Source of the DNA: Diabrotica undecimpunctata | Taxonomy: Eukaryota > Arthropoda > Insecta > Coleoptera > Chrysomelidae | Assembly (NCBI RefSeq): GCF_040954645.1 | Contig: NC_092803.1 | Location: 125,811,461-125,875,460 of the forward strand | Length of the DNA: 64,000 bases | Reading direction: 5' to 3' | In this document: one piece after another, positions 12,514 to 22,449 of the stretch | Layout of the letters: each line of letters begins with the position of its first letter | Numbering within the stretch: position 1 is the first letter of the stretch | Notes under the pieces: model-generated | What the model was told of the DNA's origin: nothing | Database searches by the model: none | What the model saw: the letters and a program-made list of their open reading frames with translations, nothing else | Program-made: the position numbers and the translations under genes

Positions 12514-12737
12514 GGGTGTCACAAAAAGATTGATCGTAAATTATATCACGACTTTTAGGTATAAAAATAAGTCGATTTGGTTTAATATACCTATATTATG
12601 CAAAAGTGCATCCTAAAAAAGTTACGGGGTGTTGAAGTTAAAAATAAAAACTAATTATTTAATATTGCTTCAAAAAGGTTTAAAGCTTTTTTATGAAAAT
12701 TTATATTATGTGTTAGCATGTCATGGCCAATAAAACC
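12514..12737 (+). repeat. Left long TIR of the mariner-type element
   Basis: Begins GGGTGTCACAAAAAG after TA. It aligns with the reverse complement of 21,724-21,924 through GTGTTAGCATG and AATAAAACCGA. Confidence 0.75.
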
Positions 12738-13011
12738 GAATGGCGAAAATATTGTTTTCCGTTTTTTCTAGATGTTTAGAAGGGGGTCTTCAAACCTTTT
12801 AGGAGTATATTATTGGGTTAAAAACTGGATGTCTATAAAATGAAATTTTCTTAAAATTAAGTTTTTTTCTTGTAGCGTTTTTCTATAAAACCATTAATTT
12901 AGAAGACACAGTCATGATTTTTAAATGCAATATTACATATTTACAAATGTTTAGTTTAGTATTAACTTGTGATTGGGAACAAAAAAGAGACTAATTCATT
13001 ATAAAAAAAGT

Positions 13012-13118
13012 TCAAAATGACCTCCCCTTCCTGTATACAGACTGAACATTGTTTCAACAATGAATATCGAATATTTTGAAAAATCAAATACATTAGCAGC
13101 TTCTAAAATTCGATTTCT
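13012..13118 (-). pseudogene. Mariner-type transposase, C-terminal piece
   Basis: Minus-strand reading RNRILEAANVFDFSKYSIF, then GRGGHFELF. The 'R-I-x-A-A ... G-G-H-F-E' ending is typical of insect mariner-like transposases. The reading frame runs straight into the TTAA at 13,119, where the piggyBac element interrupts it, and resumes at 16,947. Confidence 0.7.
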
Positions 13119-13294
13119 TAACCTTCGGGTAGTGGCGCTATAGTTTCTTACGCTAAGTTTAGTTGCTCCGTTCTCATAGACCAGGTGTGTCTAAAAAATA
13201 GAAATAGAGGATTTTTTTTTATTTTGTAGGAATTTAGAATGGTTAAATATATTAAGACGTTTTAGTAAAAAAAAATAATTTGAACTTTATTACA

Positions 13295-13295
<1 letters not shown>

Positions 13296-13360
<65 letters not shown>

Positions 13361-13361
13361 C
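13296..13361. repeat. (TA)n microsatellite inside piggyBac A
   Basis: TA run with one TACATA interruption, bordered by ACATGATA and TATCATGT so that the whole block is palindromic. Confidence 0.95.
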
Positions 13362-13536
13362 ATGTAATATGATGAAATGGAATAATGATTTAAATAGTTA
13401 TTGAAAAAAATGTCATGTGTATTAATTTGTCCTTATAAAATAAAAATAAACGTAACACAACAAACATACTTAAGAAATGTTAAATGGACATAAATGCAAC
13501 AAATAGCCACAAAAAAACAAAACTATATACTTTTAT

Positions 13537-15322
13537 TGTAGTTTCCTACAGTTCTGACATATACCTGTGATATGCTCTAAACACATAAATGCATTGCATT
13601 TGTAGCAGGAAAAACGAGTTTTTCTATTATTTCTCCAGCCGCAGTAGGTGCACCTTCCAGCAGGTAATGGCATTTCTTGATTTTCCGGTGCATCACTTTT
13701 ACTTCCATAAGTCTCAGCTTCAGCGTTCTCGGAAGATTACTAAGAGCTGCTCTCCTTTTCAAATGTGGATGAACCAATGCGTTTGCTAAATCTCTTAACA
13801 AATGTCGTCGCCGTATATTTGGATCTCCGTTGTTTGCTTTATATATCACCTGAGTATTGATTCCTGCAACATTTAATAATATGTAGATTATCACCATGGG
13901 CCATCTTCTGCTATTCCGGGAGCAGTTGTAACTAGCGTACAACTTATATACAACGTCGACACTCCCTTTTGTATTATTATAAGTAGTGATTATTACTGGT
14001 TTAGATTTATCAGCACTGTTTATGTCAATATCATCATGATGGTGCATGCTTGATATTAAAATCACATTTTTGCGTTGCTTTGGGATATAAGAAACGATTT
14101 TGATATCCTCTGTAAAGCCAAACATGCTAGTATGGATTGGACGTTTAGTAAGGTTTGAAAACTCGAGTAGTTCTGTTTTATTTTTTCTTCACGTTCCAAT
14201 AGTAGTTATTTTGTAATCCCGGAGCAACTTTTCCACAAGTAGAACTGATGTAAACCAGTTATCCATTGTCAAGTTAACGCGTGAACCAGAAATGTGTTTG
14301 CACAATCTTAAAACCACATCACTAGGGTTGTTAGAAAATTTATATGGGCCATCGGGTTGGGATTTCACGTAGACTTCCATTTTTGAAGTGTAAAATACTT
14401 TTGAATCACAAACTGCAAATATCTTGAGTCCGTATTTATTAGGTTTTAAGGGAATGTACTGTCGGAACGAACATTTTCTTCTGAAAGCAGGGAGCATCTC
14501 ATCAATGGTAACAAATGATGAATGATTATAACCATTTTGACATTTTTTTATGAAATGGTCAAACATCACACGAATGGGAGCTAGTTTGTCAATTTTTGAT
14601 CGCTCTGCACGTGTTTCCTTATCATCAAACCTAATGCAACGAAGAAGAAATCGGAACCTTTGTAGAGTCATCGTAAGATAAAAAATTTCTATACCATAAT
14701 CATCTCTCCTCCAAACATCTTCTGCACTGGCACGATTACAGTTACCTAGCCCAGATAAATACAAGGAGTATAAAAGCACGGATTTCCATTTCATCAGTGA
14801 GATTAGCATTTCGCTCTCGCGAATAGTTTTCTTGAATGAAAGTTATGTATTTATTTGTATTTTCCACAATGATACCCATTATCGTGTCATCCAGAAAATA
14901 ATTCCAAATTCCGACAGCGTCTTTTAAATTTTAGTACTTGTTGTAAAACCATTTGTTGTAGAACCAGTGGTTCTAGTGGATCTTGGCTTTGGAGGATGCT
15001 GCTTCCAGTGATTTGTACGGTTATTGCCTAAAACAATAAAAATTTAGCATGACTTGCTATAATACATATTCTAGTTTTTTAACATACCTATAGAGAAAAG
15101 ACGGGCAGACTGACGAACCGCAACTGTTTCATGTGCATCTGATATCTCCTGTTCTGATTCACTGTCGTGATTTATAACCTCCTCAATGTCCTGTTCCTCT
15201 TCCTCTGATTCATCTTCGCATGCTACTGATTCCATATCACTATTATCTAGTCCACTTCTTCTAAAAGTTTCTGCTAGTAAGCTTGCCCGTGCTCGTAATC
15301 CCCCATTGATAAAATCTAACAA
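13537..15322 (-). pseudogene. piggyBac A transposase (DDE_Tnp_1_7), near full length
   Basis: From the N-terminus: an acidic region (15,071-15,322, SEEEEQDIEEV), a likely 60-nt intron (15,028-15,087, donor GTATGT, acceptor TTTTAG) that joins SARLFSIG to NNRTNHWK, then the core. Core motifs: FVTIDEML (first Asp), LTMDNWFTS (second Asp) and YNNTKGSVD ... SRRWP (third region). A C-terminal cysteine domain in another frame at 13,537-13,655 reads CTYC, CYKC, CLEHITGICQNC. Breaks: a frameshift near 14,770, an in-frame TGA at about 14,187 where a coding residue is expected (GT*RKNK), and a frameshift near 13,660. The reading is otherwise continuous, so the element is fairly young. Confidence 0.88.
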
Positions 15323-15326
15323 TATT

Positions 15327-16676
15327 TTAACCCATTAACGCCTATGGGTCCCATATGGGGACACAAAACCGCCCTCTATTTATGTGCATGTACTAACTGA
15401 CAAATTTAATTTGAACGCCACTGACTGAGAACTAATCGTTCGAAATGCTTATCGGATGCGCCTCACAAGATCAGTTGCTTGTTGTACTCGCGAGTGAGAG
15501 GTTGTGCTATTTTTTATTTGACAGATTATTTTCGACGACGAAAATATGGACATCCCGTTACGGTAAGTTAAATTATGTCGATCCTATTTATTTTATTGTA
15601 TATCTAGGCGATCGATTTTATTTAAAAAACGTATTTTCGCAATACTGTTTGTTGATTTTTTAAATATATGGTTCTAGTTTTTCATAATTTCGTCGTAAAC
15701 GTCACTGTCACCATATGGGACCAGTAGGCGTACTACGGACAATATTTATTAACCTATAGTTTTATATGATAATTTTAATTTCAGAGGAATAACTCTTCAA
15801 GAAGCGTTAGATATCGCCTACTAATCTGATAACGAAGTCACTGATATATCCATACATACAGCCACCTGACTGTCAGGATCTGACCGATGAGGATTCAGGG
15901 GATGAAGATGAGGGTGGAACTGTTGAAAATTTGAGTAGTCGTCAACTGTTAGCTCCAGCTGAAGTTGTATTTTCAAATGGTACGAGAGTGGAGGACACAT
16001 CTGAAGATTTAGCAAATGAGCAATTACCTACCGTGGTACAAAGTGACGCTAAAGCAAAATCAGTACTGCTGGTATTCCATGGTATTCTTTATATGAGGTG
16101 GATGGACAATAATGTGGTATCAGAGGCCAGTACGTGTTTTGGGGTTACTCCAGTGAAATCTGTAAAGAGATTTTCAAGGAAAGATAAAAGAAACGTACCT
16201 ATACCACGTCCGGATGTAATTTCCAAATACAATAAAAACATGGGAGGCACCGATCTGATAGATGCAAATGTATCTTGGTATGTAAAGTATATTGATTATA
16301 ATAATATAATAACATACATTTTTTTCAGTTATCGTATTGGTGTAAAATCAAAAAAGTGGTACTGGTCTATTTTCACATATCTTATTGATGTATCTATACA
16401 AAATGCTTGGATTCTCTACCGCAAAAGTGGCAGAAATATCAGCCAGTTCGAGTTTAGGCGAAGTATAGCCCGGGTAATGTTATAATTTACTACATATTTA
16501 CGTAGTCTTACATGTTACTGTGACTTTTAGACATATTTGGCAAATGACAAAATGACAGCTAAAGGTCCAGGTCGAATGCCTAAAGCTGCTGGAAGTAACA
16601 GCCGTGTTATCTTCTTTATGAAAGTAAAAAAAAAATCGTAAATTAAAATTTTTTTTTCTCGGCGTTAATGGGTTAA
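15327..16676 (+). mobile_element. piggyBac element B (inner, internally deleted)
   Basis: Flanked by TTAA at 15,327-15,330 and 16,673-16,676. Ends read TTAACCCATTAACGCC (left) and GGCGTTAATGGGTTAA (right), perfect inverted repeats. Length about 1.35 kb. It lies inside piggyBac A, next to the first codons of A's transposase, so it inserted later. The TIR differs from that of A, so it is a different family. Confidence 0.9.
15785..16485 (+). pseudogene. piggyBac B transposase, catalytic core deleted
   Basis: N-terminal part: GITLQEALDIAY and an acidic stretch (about 15,885-15,920) leading to LSSRQLLAPAEV. It then jumps to the distal core, LVFHGILYMRWMDNNVV, STCFGV, KRFSRKDKRNVPIPRPDVIS, KYNKNMGGTDLID (third Asp region) and KSKKWYWSIFTYLIDVSI. 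The parts with the first two catalytic Asp residues are absent, so this is a deletion derivative. A 51-nt in-frame stretch at 16,278-16,328 (GTATGT ... TTTTTTCAG) looks like an intron: removing it gives VSCYRIGVKSKKW, which matches the family pattern. The C-terminal cysteine domain is missing. Confidence 0.85.
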
Positions 16677-16947
16677 TTAGAATTAGAGAAATGTACAAAT
16701 ATCTAAGAGCTTGCCTCGGAATATTTTTGTATCGATATTAGTGGCGCCGGCCTGAGACACCCGAAAGCTTGTTTACTATAGCACACTTTTACACTGTAAT
16801 GGTCGCACGACGATAACCGTCAGTCACAACGGTACATGAAGGTACTGAAACTTTCGATTCCTTACAATAACGTGTTTAATACCATCAATAACATCAAAAA
16901 ACAGTCTACCCGGTCTCTCACACCGTGACGCCACTACCCAAAGGTTA

Positions 16948-16989
16948 ATTGTTCTGCACTAGTTTCCACGGAATAAACATCTTTCTTTA
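16948..16989 (-). pseudogene. Mariner-type transposase, middle piece
   Basis: Minus-strand reading LKKDVYSVETSAEQL, the region just after the 'WG-x-L-K' motif. It is continuous with the 13,012-13,118 piece once piggyBac A is removed. Confidence 0.65.
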
Positions 16990-17455
16990 ATCCTGACCGT
17001 CTGGAGGGAGTGCATTGGTCATCATAATGTCGTGTATTGTCCGTCTTCAAAGATCTCTGTCTTTGGTCATTTCTTTTAGTTCATGCATAGGTATTTTGCA
17101 TATTCCTGTAATTTAATCGATCCCTTTTGTTAGCGATCTTTCTCGTGATCTTTGGCCTTCTACCTTTCTTTGGATAATAAGTCTTTGGATTTTTTCTGTG
17201 TCTGCTCTTATAACATGTCCAAAGTACTTTAATTGTTGGAGATGGACATTGCTGGATAGCCATCTGTAGACTTTTAGCTCATTCAAAATTGAAATACTTG
17301 TCCTATGGTCAGTCCACGGAAGTCGTGACATTCTTCTTCAACAGAACATTTCAACGGCGTCTATCTTTCTTCTTTTTCCTTGTCGTAGGTTCCAAGATTC
17401 ACATCCTTATGTTAGTATTGGGAGTATGAAGCAGTTGATGAATAATCATAATCTT
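16990..17455 (-). pseudogene. LINE RT C-terminal fragment
   Basis: Minus strand: YDKEKEER, RRMSRLPWTDHRTSISILNE, LKYFGHVIRADTEKIQ and KVEGQRSRER, then ICKIPMHELKEMTKDRDLWR. This is the familiar 'W-T-D-x-R-T-N ... GH-x-x-R ... RGR' tail of RTE-like LINEs in insects. It is inserted within the mariner-type transposase gene, between FGSYK and LKKDVYS. Frameshifts present. Confidence 0.72.
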
Positions 17456-17700
17456 TTATAACTCCCAAAAACAAAAATCCAGTGGATTAATATCTGAAAC
17501 GCGCGGTACCCTTCAATTGGTGCATCGGGCACATTTCCTACATTAAATGTTAAATATTGTTGAAATAAAAATAGCCTAACCTTGTCGCTATAATGTGGTG
17601 GAGCACCATGCTAAAAAATCACCTAATTTTTCTAATCGCTAACAGTACATTTTCCAAGTAGAGAACCAAATTGTTTTGGAAAATGATAAATAACTTTCTG
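17456..17700 (-). pseudogene. Mariner-type transposase, core piece
   Basis: Minus strand: HGAPPHYSDKVRLFLFQQYL, then NVGNVPDAPIEGYRAFQILI and WIFVFGSYK. The GAPPHYS block holds the second catalytic Asp position and the last block corresponds to the usual 'PRSPDLTPLDFFLWG' region, heavily altered. No N-terminal DNA-binding part was found to its right, where LINE insertions follow. Confidence 0.68.
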
Positions 17701-17725
17701 CGTTTAAATTATTGGGAAGAAATAC

Positions 17726-18270
17726 TTCTTCTTCTATATCTTATTCTTTCTTAGTTTTTTAGGGTAGCTGTTCTTTACATTTCCTTGTCACTTATTTGTA
17801 TTTATCATGTCTTCTTTATTTAAACCTTTATCTCTCAAGACTTTGCCACACAGTTCTTCCGTCTTATCATTGGTTTTCTTCTACCTCTTGTTTCCTCAAC
17901 CTCTAACTGTTCCATTCTTATAGTTTTGATTTCTAGGTCTGATGTGACCAAACCATTGCAGTCTTTGAACCTTTTTTGAGACACTTCGTTTCTGATCTTG
18001 TCCCTTCTAGTCTTACCCATCATATACCGTAAAATTTTCATTTCAGCTATCTCCATCTTCTTTTCCCCAACCCAAACAGCACTCACATTTTACTGCCGTA
18101 TACCAATACACGACTCACCACACTCTTGTGTATCTTTCCTTTTAGCCCTTCCTCGATTTTTTATCATGCAGTACCCTTGCTTTCAGTAAACCGACCAGTT
18201 TCCTGTGGGCAATTTCTTGATCTAGAGACCCATTTGTCGTATGTGTCTGATGAACTCTCATGTTCGAATT
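17726..18270 (-). pseudogene. LINE RT C-terminal fragment with GAA-type tail
   Basis: Minus strand, in shifting frames: SLDQEIAHRKLVGLL, KGKIHKSVVSRVLVYGSKM, KKKMEIAEMKILRYMMGKTR and RDKIRNEVSQKRFK. The order 'LKGKxYKxxVRPxLLYG ... EVAEMRMLRWM-G-T-R-D-RIRNE' is a widespread LINE RT tail. A TTCTTCTTC run at 17,727-17,735 is in the position of its 3' tail. Confidence 0.7.
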
Positions 18271-19445
18271 TGTTCTCACGTATAGGATTTTACCTTCATA
18301 TATTTCGAACAGAAACTAAATACCAAAATCCTAGAGATGGAAACTGGGTAGGATATAGAGAGTCCTTAAGTCTCTCGAGGAAAATCTAGGAGAAAGTATG
18401 AACTTGTTTAAAAGAGTAGAGGTTATAAATTCGGTAGCAGAAACGTCTTAACAGGGAAACTGTCCGGAAAAAAACAAAGAAAAACAAGGGGCAATAATGC
18501 AGTCTGGTCGAAGAATGGCTTAAAGAAGCTAAGGAAGTCCGAAGCCTATTTAACAAAGCCAAAAGTGTCCAAGACTGTGATACCTACAGGTATAAGCTAA
18601 CGTTATCCAATTCAAAAGCCAAAATAGCCAAAATGAATTCATGAAGAGATTATTGCTATGAGATTATATATATCCCGGTCTTCTCTCGAATCCATAAAGT
18701 CCTGGCAAAGAATGGTCCTACTATTAAATAAGTAGATTTTCTAGAGAAAGCACATGGCAAATTTACGGAAAATAAAGAGGAAAGTCTTAGACAACTTTTA
18801 AAAACGCACTTTTTGGTCTCAACGAATCTAGATGATGCAGATATGCGAACCAACATAAACAAAAGGCCAACAAAGTCAAGTTGTAGATATTAGGAAATAA
18901 CCACAGCAATTACAAGGTCAATCAGAATTAGATAGACTATAAATAAATTTCAGCCTTGTATCTAGGGACCAATCCATGTATCCGATACTTTGGCCTTTTT
19001 AATCCGTGGTTAGATGTATTGATGCCACACTTATTCAAACTCCTCGAAGCCAGTTTACCACGGGGGGCCGTACGGGAAATATGGCAAAAGGTTAAATTCA
19101 TATACTTGCCTAAGGTAGGTAAAATATCAGACCTAACACCCAAGTCATATAGACCAAAGAGCCTATCGTCTTTTCTATTAAAAACGTTAGAAAGGCTTCT
19201 GGATAGGTACATAAACGACAAAGTGATAAAAGATCATTTTCTACGTAATCGTCAATATGCATAACAACCTAGCAAATCTACGGACTCGGAGTTGGATGAT
19301 CTAAATAGGCTTCTCTTAAAATAAAAAAAGAAAAAAGAGATAGCAATGGCCACTTTCTTCAATATTGAAGGGTCATTTAAAAATGTTACACTCTTGACTC
19401 CATAAAACTCTTTAATAAAAGCAATGAGTAGACGAGGCTTCTTCT

Positions 19446-19866
19446 TCTTCAGATGCAAATCCACTAATAGATGTTAGCGATCACATTTTCCATTAATTCT
19501 CTATTTCTTGCAATATGTATCAGAGATTGTATGTCGTTAATCCCTGTCCATTGCCTTATGTTTCGGAGCCAGGACATTTTCTTGCGTCCCATTCCTCTCT
19601 TGCCTTCAATTTTACCCTCAATTATAAGTTGGAGGAACTGGTATTTTTCATTTTGCATGATGTGACCTAGATACGCCATTTTCCTTTTCTTGATGGTTTC
19701 GAAAAGTTGGCGTTCTTGGTTTATTCTTTTAAGGACATCTATATTTGTGAAATTTTTAGGATACAGCGATATAGCCACATTTCGAAAGCTTCTAATCTGT
19801 TTATATCCCTCGTTTTGAGTGTTTAGCCCTCTACGCCATATAGCAGCACTGACCACACGTAGCACT
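19446..19866 (-). pseudogene. RTE-like LINE 3' end nested in the I-group LINE
   Basis: Minus-strand open reading of 133 codons: WRRGLNTQNEGYKQIRSF, NIDVLKRINQERQLFETIKK, KMAYLGHIMQNEKYQFLQLI, EGKIEGKRGMGRKKMSWLRN, IRQWTGINDIQSLIHIARNR. This is the RT tail of an RTE-type LINE ('GH-x-x-R-N ... GKRxxGRKKxSWLRNIRxW'). The tail CTTCTTCTTCTTC at 19,440-19,452 marks its 3' end on this strand. The flanking I-group LINE resumes on the other side in the same orientation. Confidence 0.82.
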
Positions 19867-20761
19867 TAGTAAACCTTAGTCTCAGTTGAAGATCTAACTC
19901 TGAACAAGTCAGTACATTCTTGAATTTTACGAGGCACACCTGCGCTAATATGCAGATGGATAAGTGCATCCCTGAAGAATAGGATAGTAACGTCCACTCT
20001 CGGTAAAGCCACTATCAAATCAAGAGCATATGGAGGCTGTGCACAAGTAGAAGTTCTGCCACATCTACTTTGGGCAACCTTGGTAGACGATGTTCTCAAA
20101 AATTTGTCCACAAAAGATTTTACTGTCCAGGATACGCTGACGATATTGTAATTAATGTCAGGGGCAAACTCGTTCATATTTTATCTGGGAAAATGCAAAC
20201 AGCCCTAAATATAGTCGATAACTGGGGTACACAAGAGAGACTGATACTCAAAAAAACACAATTCATTAACTTTACAAAAAAGACAGCATTACAAGGTCTA
20301 AAACCACCGATGCTGGTAGAAAAAACATTTGCTGAAGAAACAATAACAATAATTTGATCATAGGATTACATGGAACACTCACATACTGAAACCACACAGA
20401 AAGCTACTATGACCTTGGGCAGATGTAGAAGAATGTGCGGTATGAATTATGTGCTCAACCACAAAATGACCCTACCGGTATACGCTAGGGATATTAGATT
20501 AATACTAACCTATAGGTCTGTAACGTGGTGGACAAAGACGCAGGAAGTGTAACAAATAAGCCTACTAAGTAATACACAAAGGCTAGCATGCCTGTGTATT
20601 ACGGGGGCCATAAAAACAACTCCTACAGCGGCGTTGAAAGTCCTGCTAAATATACCACGACTTTTCAATTTTAAGACAGGCGCATAGTGCTGACAATAGG
20701 AAGCTAATTGAGAACCTAGAAGCAAATGTTGTAAAAAAGCAACCCATCGATGCTACAGCTA

Positions 20762-20762
<1 letters not shown>

Positions 20763-20826
<64 letters not shown>
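20763..20826. repeat. (TA)n microsatellite in a LINE
   Basis: Pure TA run inside the RNase H region of the I-group LINE. Long open stretches here are just Ile-Tyr repeats, not a gene. Confidence 0.95.
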
Positions 20827-20828
<2 letters not shown>

Positions 20829-21723
20829 TTTTAAAATAAATTCAAAATTAATATACCAGTCAGAGAAGATAGAAAGGAAGGCATACCCATACAAGCTGAA
20901 ACTATCTTGTATACTGATGGCTCAAAAACATTGCAAGGTGTAGTAGCCGGTATAGGAGGAAGAAAGCAAGGCATACATTTCCCAATAAGTCTATCGAAGG
21001 ATGTTTCAATTTTGAAGATGAAAATAAAAATAATTTACTGCTGCGTGGAAGAAATAGAAAGGCAGAAATAAACATATCGTTTAATTTCTATCTTCACAGA
21101 TCACCAAGCAGCGTTTAAAGCACTCAATTCTGTAGAGGTAAATTCTAAACTAGTATGGGATTGTGTGGGCACCTTGAGTAAACTAGAATACCATAGTAAG
21201 GTTACAATAGCCTGGCTACAGAAGTAAGAGGATAATATAGGCAATGAAAAAGCAGATAAAAGGGACAAACTATAACTATAACTAGAAAGAAAATAAATAG
21301 CTCACTAATCTCTGAAATGGTGGCGAAATTCACCAGGACAAAGACAGGCGAAACAGTTCATAATAGAATATTCGCCAAAATTTTAGGGCAGACCTAATAA
21401 GTAAAGACAGGAAACCAGTCAAAGGTATAGTAAGTCTACGATCAGAGCACTGATAGTAGACTTAATAGGCAGTTGAAGCTGATGGGATTATCAGATGATG
21501 ACCCATGCAGATTCTGCACAGAGCCTGGCAAATGTGCAGTTCTTTGCATTAGGCAAAGAAACTCTACCGGAAAAGAGCTGCATGGAAGGTTCAGTCCCGA
21601 ACTTATTAGACCTTTCAAAAATAGATTCAAGCTAGAGAATTTAAACTAGGATTAGAGGACTACAATAGATCTGAAAAGGTCGCAGTTGAATACGCCAAAA
21701 GTCACTTCATTGAATTTATATAT

Positions 21724-21924
21724 CTATCGGTTTTATTGACCATAGCATGCTAACACATCATATAATTTTGTTAATATAAATTTAAAAAGTTTTAATAAGT
21801 TTTATTTTGTAACTTTCACATTCCGTAACTTTTTGTGGGTGCACTTTTGCATATAGGCCAAGTCGACTTATTTTTATCCCTTAAAATCGTGGTATAATTT
21901 ATAACCAATCGTTTTGTGGCACTG
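21724..21924 (-). repeat. Right long TIR of the mariner-type element
   Basis: Reverse complement begins CAGTGCCACAAAACGATT. TA follows at 21,925. It aligns with 12,514-12,737. Confidence 0.75.
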
Positions 21925-21926
21925 TA

Positions 21927-22440
21927 GAGAAAAGGAAACTAATGCATTGCATTTAAAAGTAAATCGGTTTGAAAACTCAACACTTAAGTCTAAAACTATT
22001 TTACATATTGTGTGATATCATAATATGGAAAGCTTAAACGATATATTCATCTATTTGATGTATGCCGCCGTGTTACATATTAACGACGTACCTATGTAAA
22101 TTGTAGTACTAAACAGCATATTCTTAATAGCTAAAATGAATCTATAACAATATTTATATATCAAGCTATATAACAAAGCTTAAAATCTTACCTGTAAAAA
22201 TGGTGCAATCACGCTTCTCGATATTTTGTGTAAGTTACTCAAATATAAAGTCGTCGAAAAAAAATCATAATTTAACCTTATTTTAAAAAAAAACACAAAT
22301 TTTTAAAAGCAAGCTTGATTTATACTCGAAAGAGTAACTAAAAACTTAGTAAATTCTTATTTTAACGTTAAGGCTAATATGTAATAAAAGATTACAATCA
22401 GGTATTCGTATTATTTGTTATTTAATTTCAGTTAACATCT
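21927..22440. other. Unassigned AT-rich stretch
   Basis: No gene or repeat recognised. Confidence 0.5.
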
Positions 22441-22449
22441 TGAACCTAT

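Larger units (their letters stand above)
13119..16947 (-). mobile_element. piggyBac element A (outer)
   Basis: TTAA at both ends (13,119-13,122 and 16,944-16,947). Inverted ends read TTAACCTTCGGGTAGTGGCG (left) and TTAACCTTTGGGTAGTGGCG (right, reverse complement), one mismatch. Total about 3.8 kb, of which 1.35 kb is a second piggyBac. The host sequence joins perfectly across the TTAA: the mariner-type transposase reads EQL on one side and RNRILEA on the other. It carries a piggyBac transposase on the minus strand. Confidence 0.88.
18440..21720 (+). pseudogene. I-group LINE (RT plus RNase H), interrupted
   Basis: In order: GPTINKVDFLEKAHGKFTEN (pre-RT), LPRGAVREIWQKVKFIYLPK and FLLKTLERLLDRYIND (18,956-19,264, RT N-part), [RTE insertion 19,446-19,866], GTPALICRWISASLKNRIVT, GYADDIVI (about 20,130), KKTALQGLKPPMLVEK, RRMCGMNYVLNHKM and a (TA)n tract at 20.76-20.83 kb. 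RNase H follows: ILYTDGSKTLQGVVAGI, IFTDHQAAFKALNSVEVNSK and DNIGNEKADK, then MGLSDDDPCRFC. The order and spacing match the better copy at 30,497-32,221, so they are one family. Many stops and frameshifts. It ends against the right TIR of the mariner-type element. Confidence 0.78.
12514..21924 (-). mobile_element. Mariner-type DNA transposon carrying nested insertions
   Basis: Two inverted repeats of about 200 bp face each other at 12,514-12,737 and 21,724-21,924. Shared blocks, read inward, include CACAAAA, ATAAAAATAAGTCGA, TGCAAAAGTGCA, AAAAGTTACGG and GTGTTAGCATG. TA dinucleotides lie just outside each end (12,512-12,513 and 21,925-21,926), as expected for Tc1/mariner TA duplications. Minus-strand transposase pieces occur at 17,456-17,700, 16,948-16,989 and 13,012-13,118, in the right order for one gene. 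The original element was probably short; most of the 9.4 kb consists of later insertions (two piggyBacs and at least four LINE pieces). Confidence 0.75.

Noticed and set aside
20646..20943. Open frames full of Ile-Tyr in the (TA)n tract; same at 56,172-56,375 and 59,504-59,902
   Set aside because: They are translations of TA microsatellites, not proteins.
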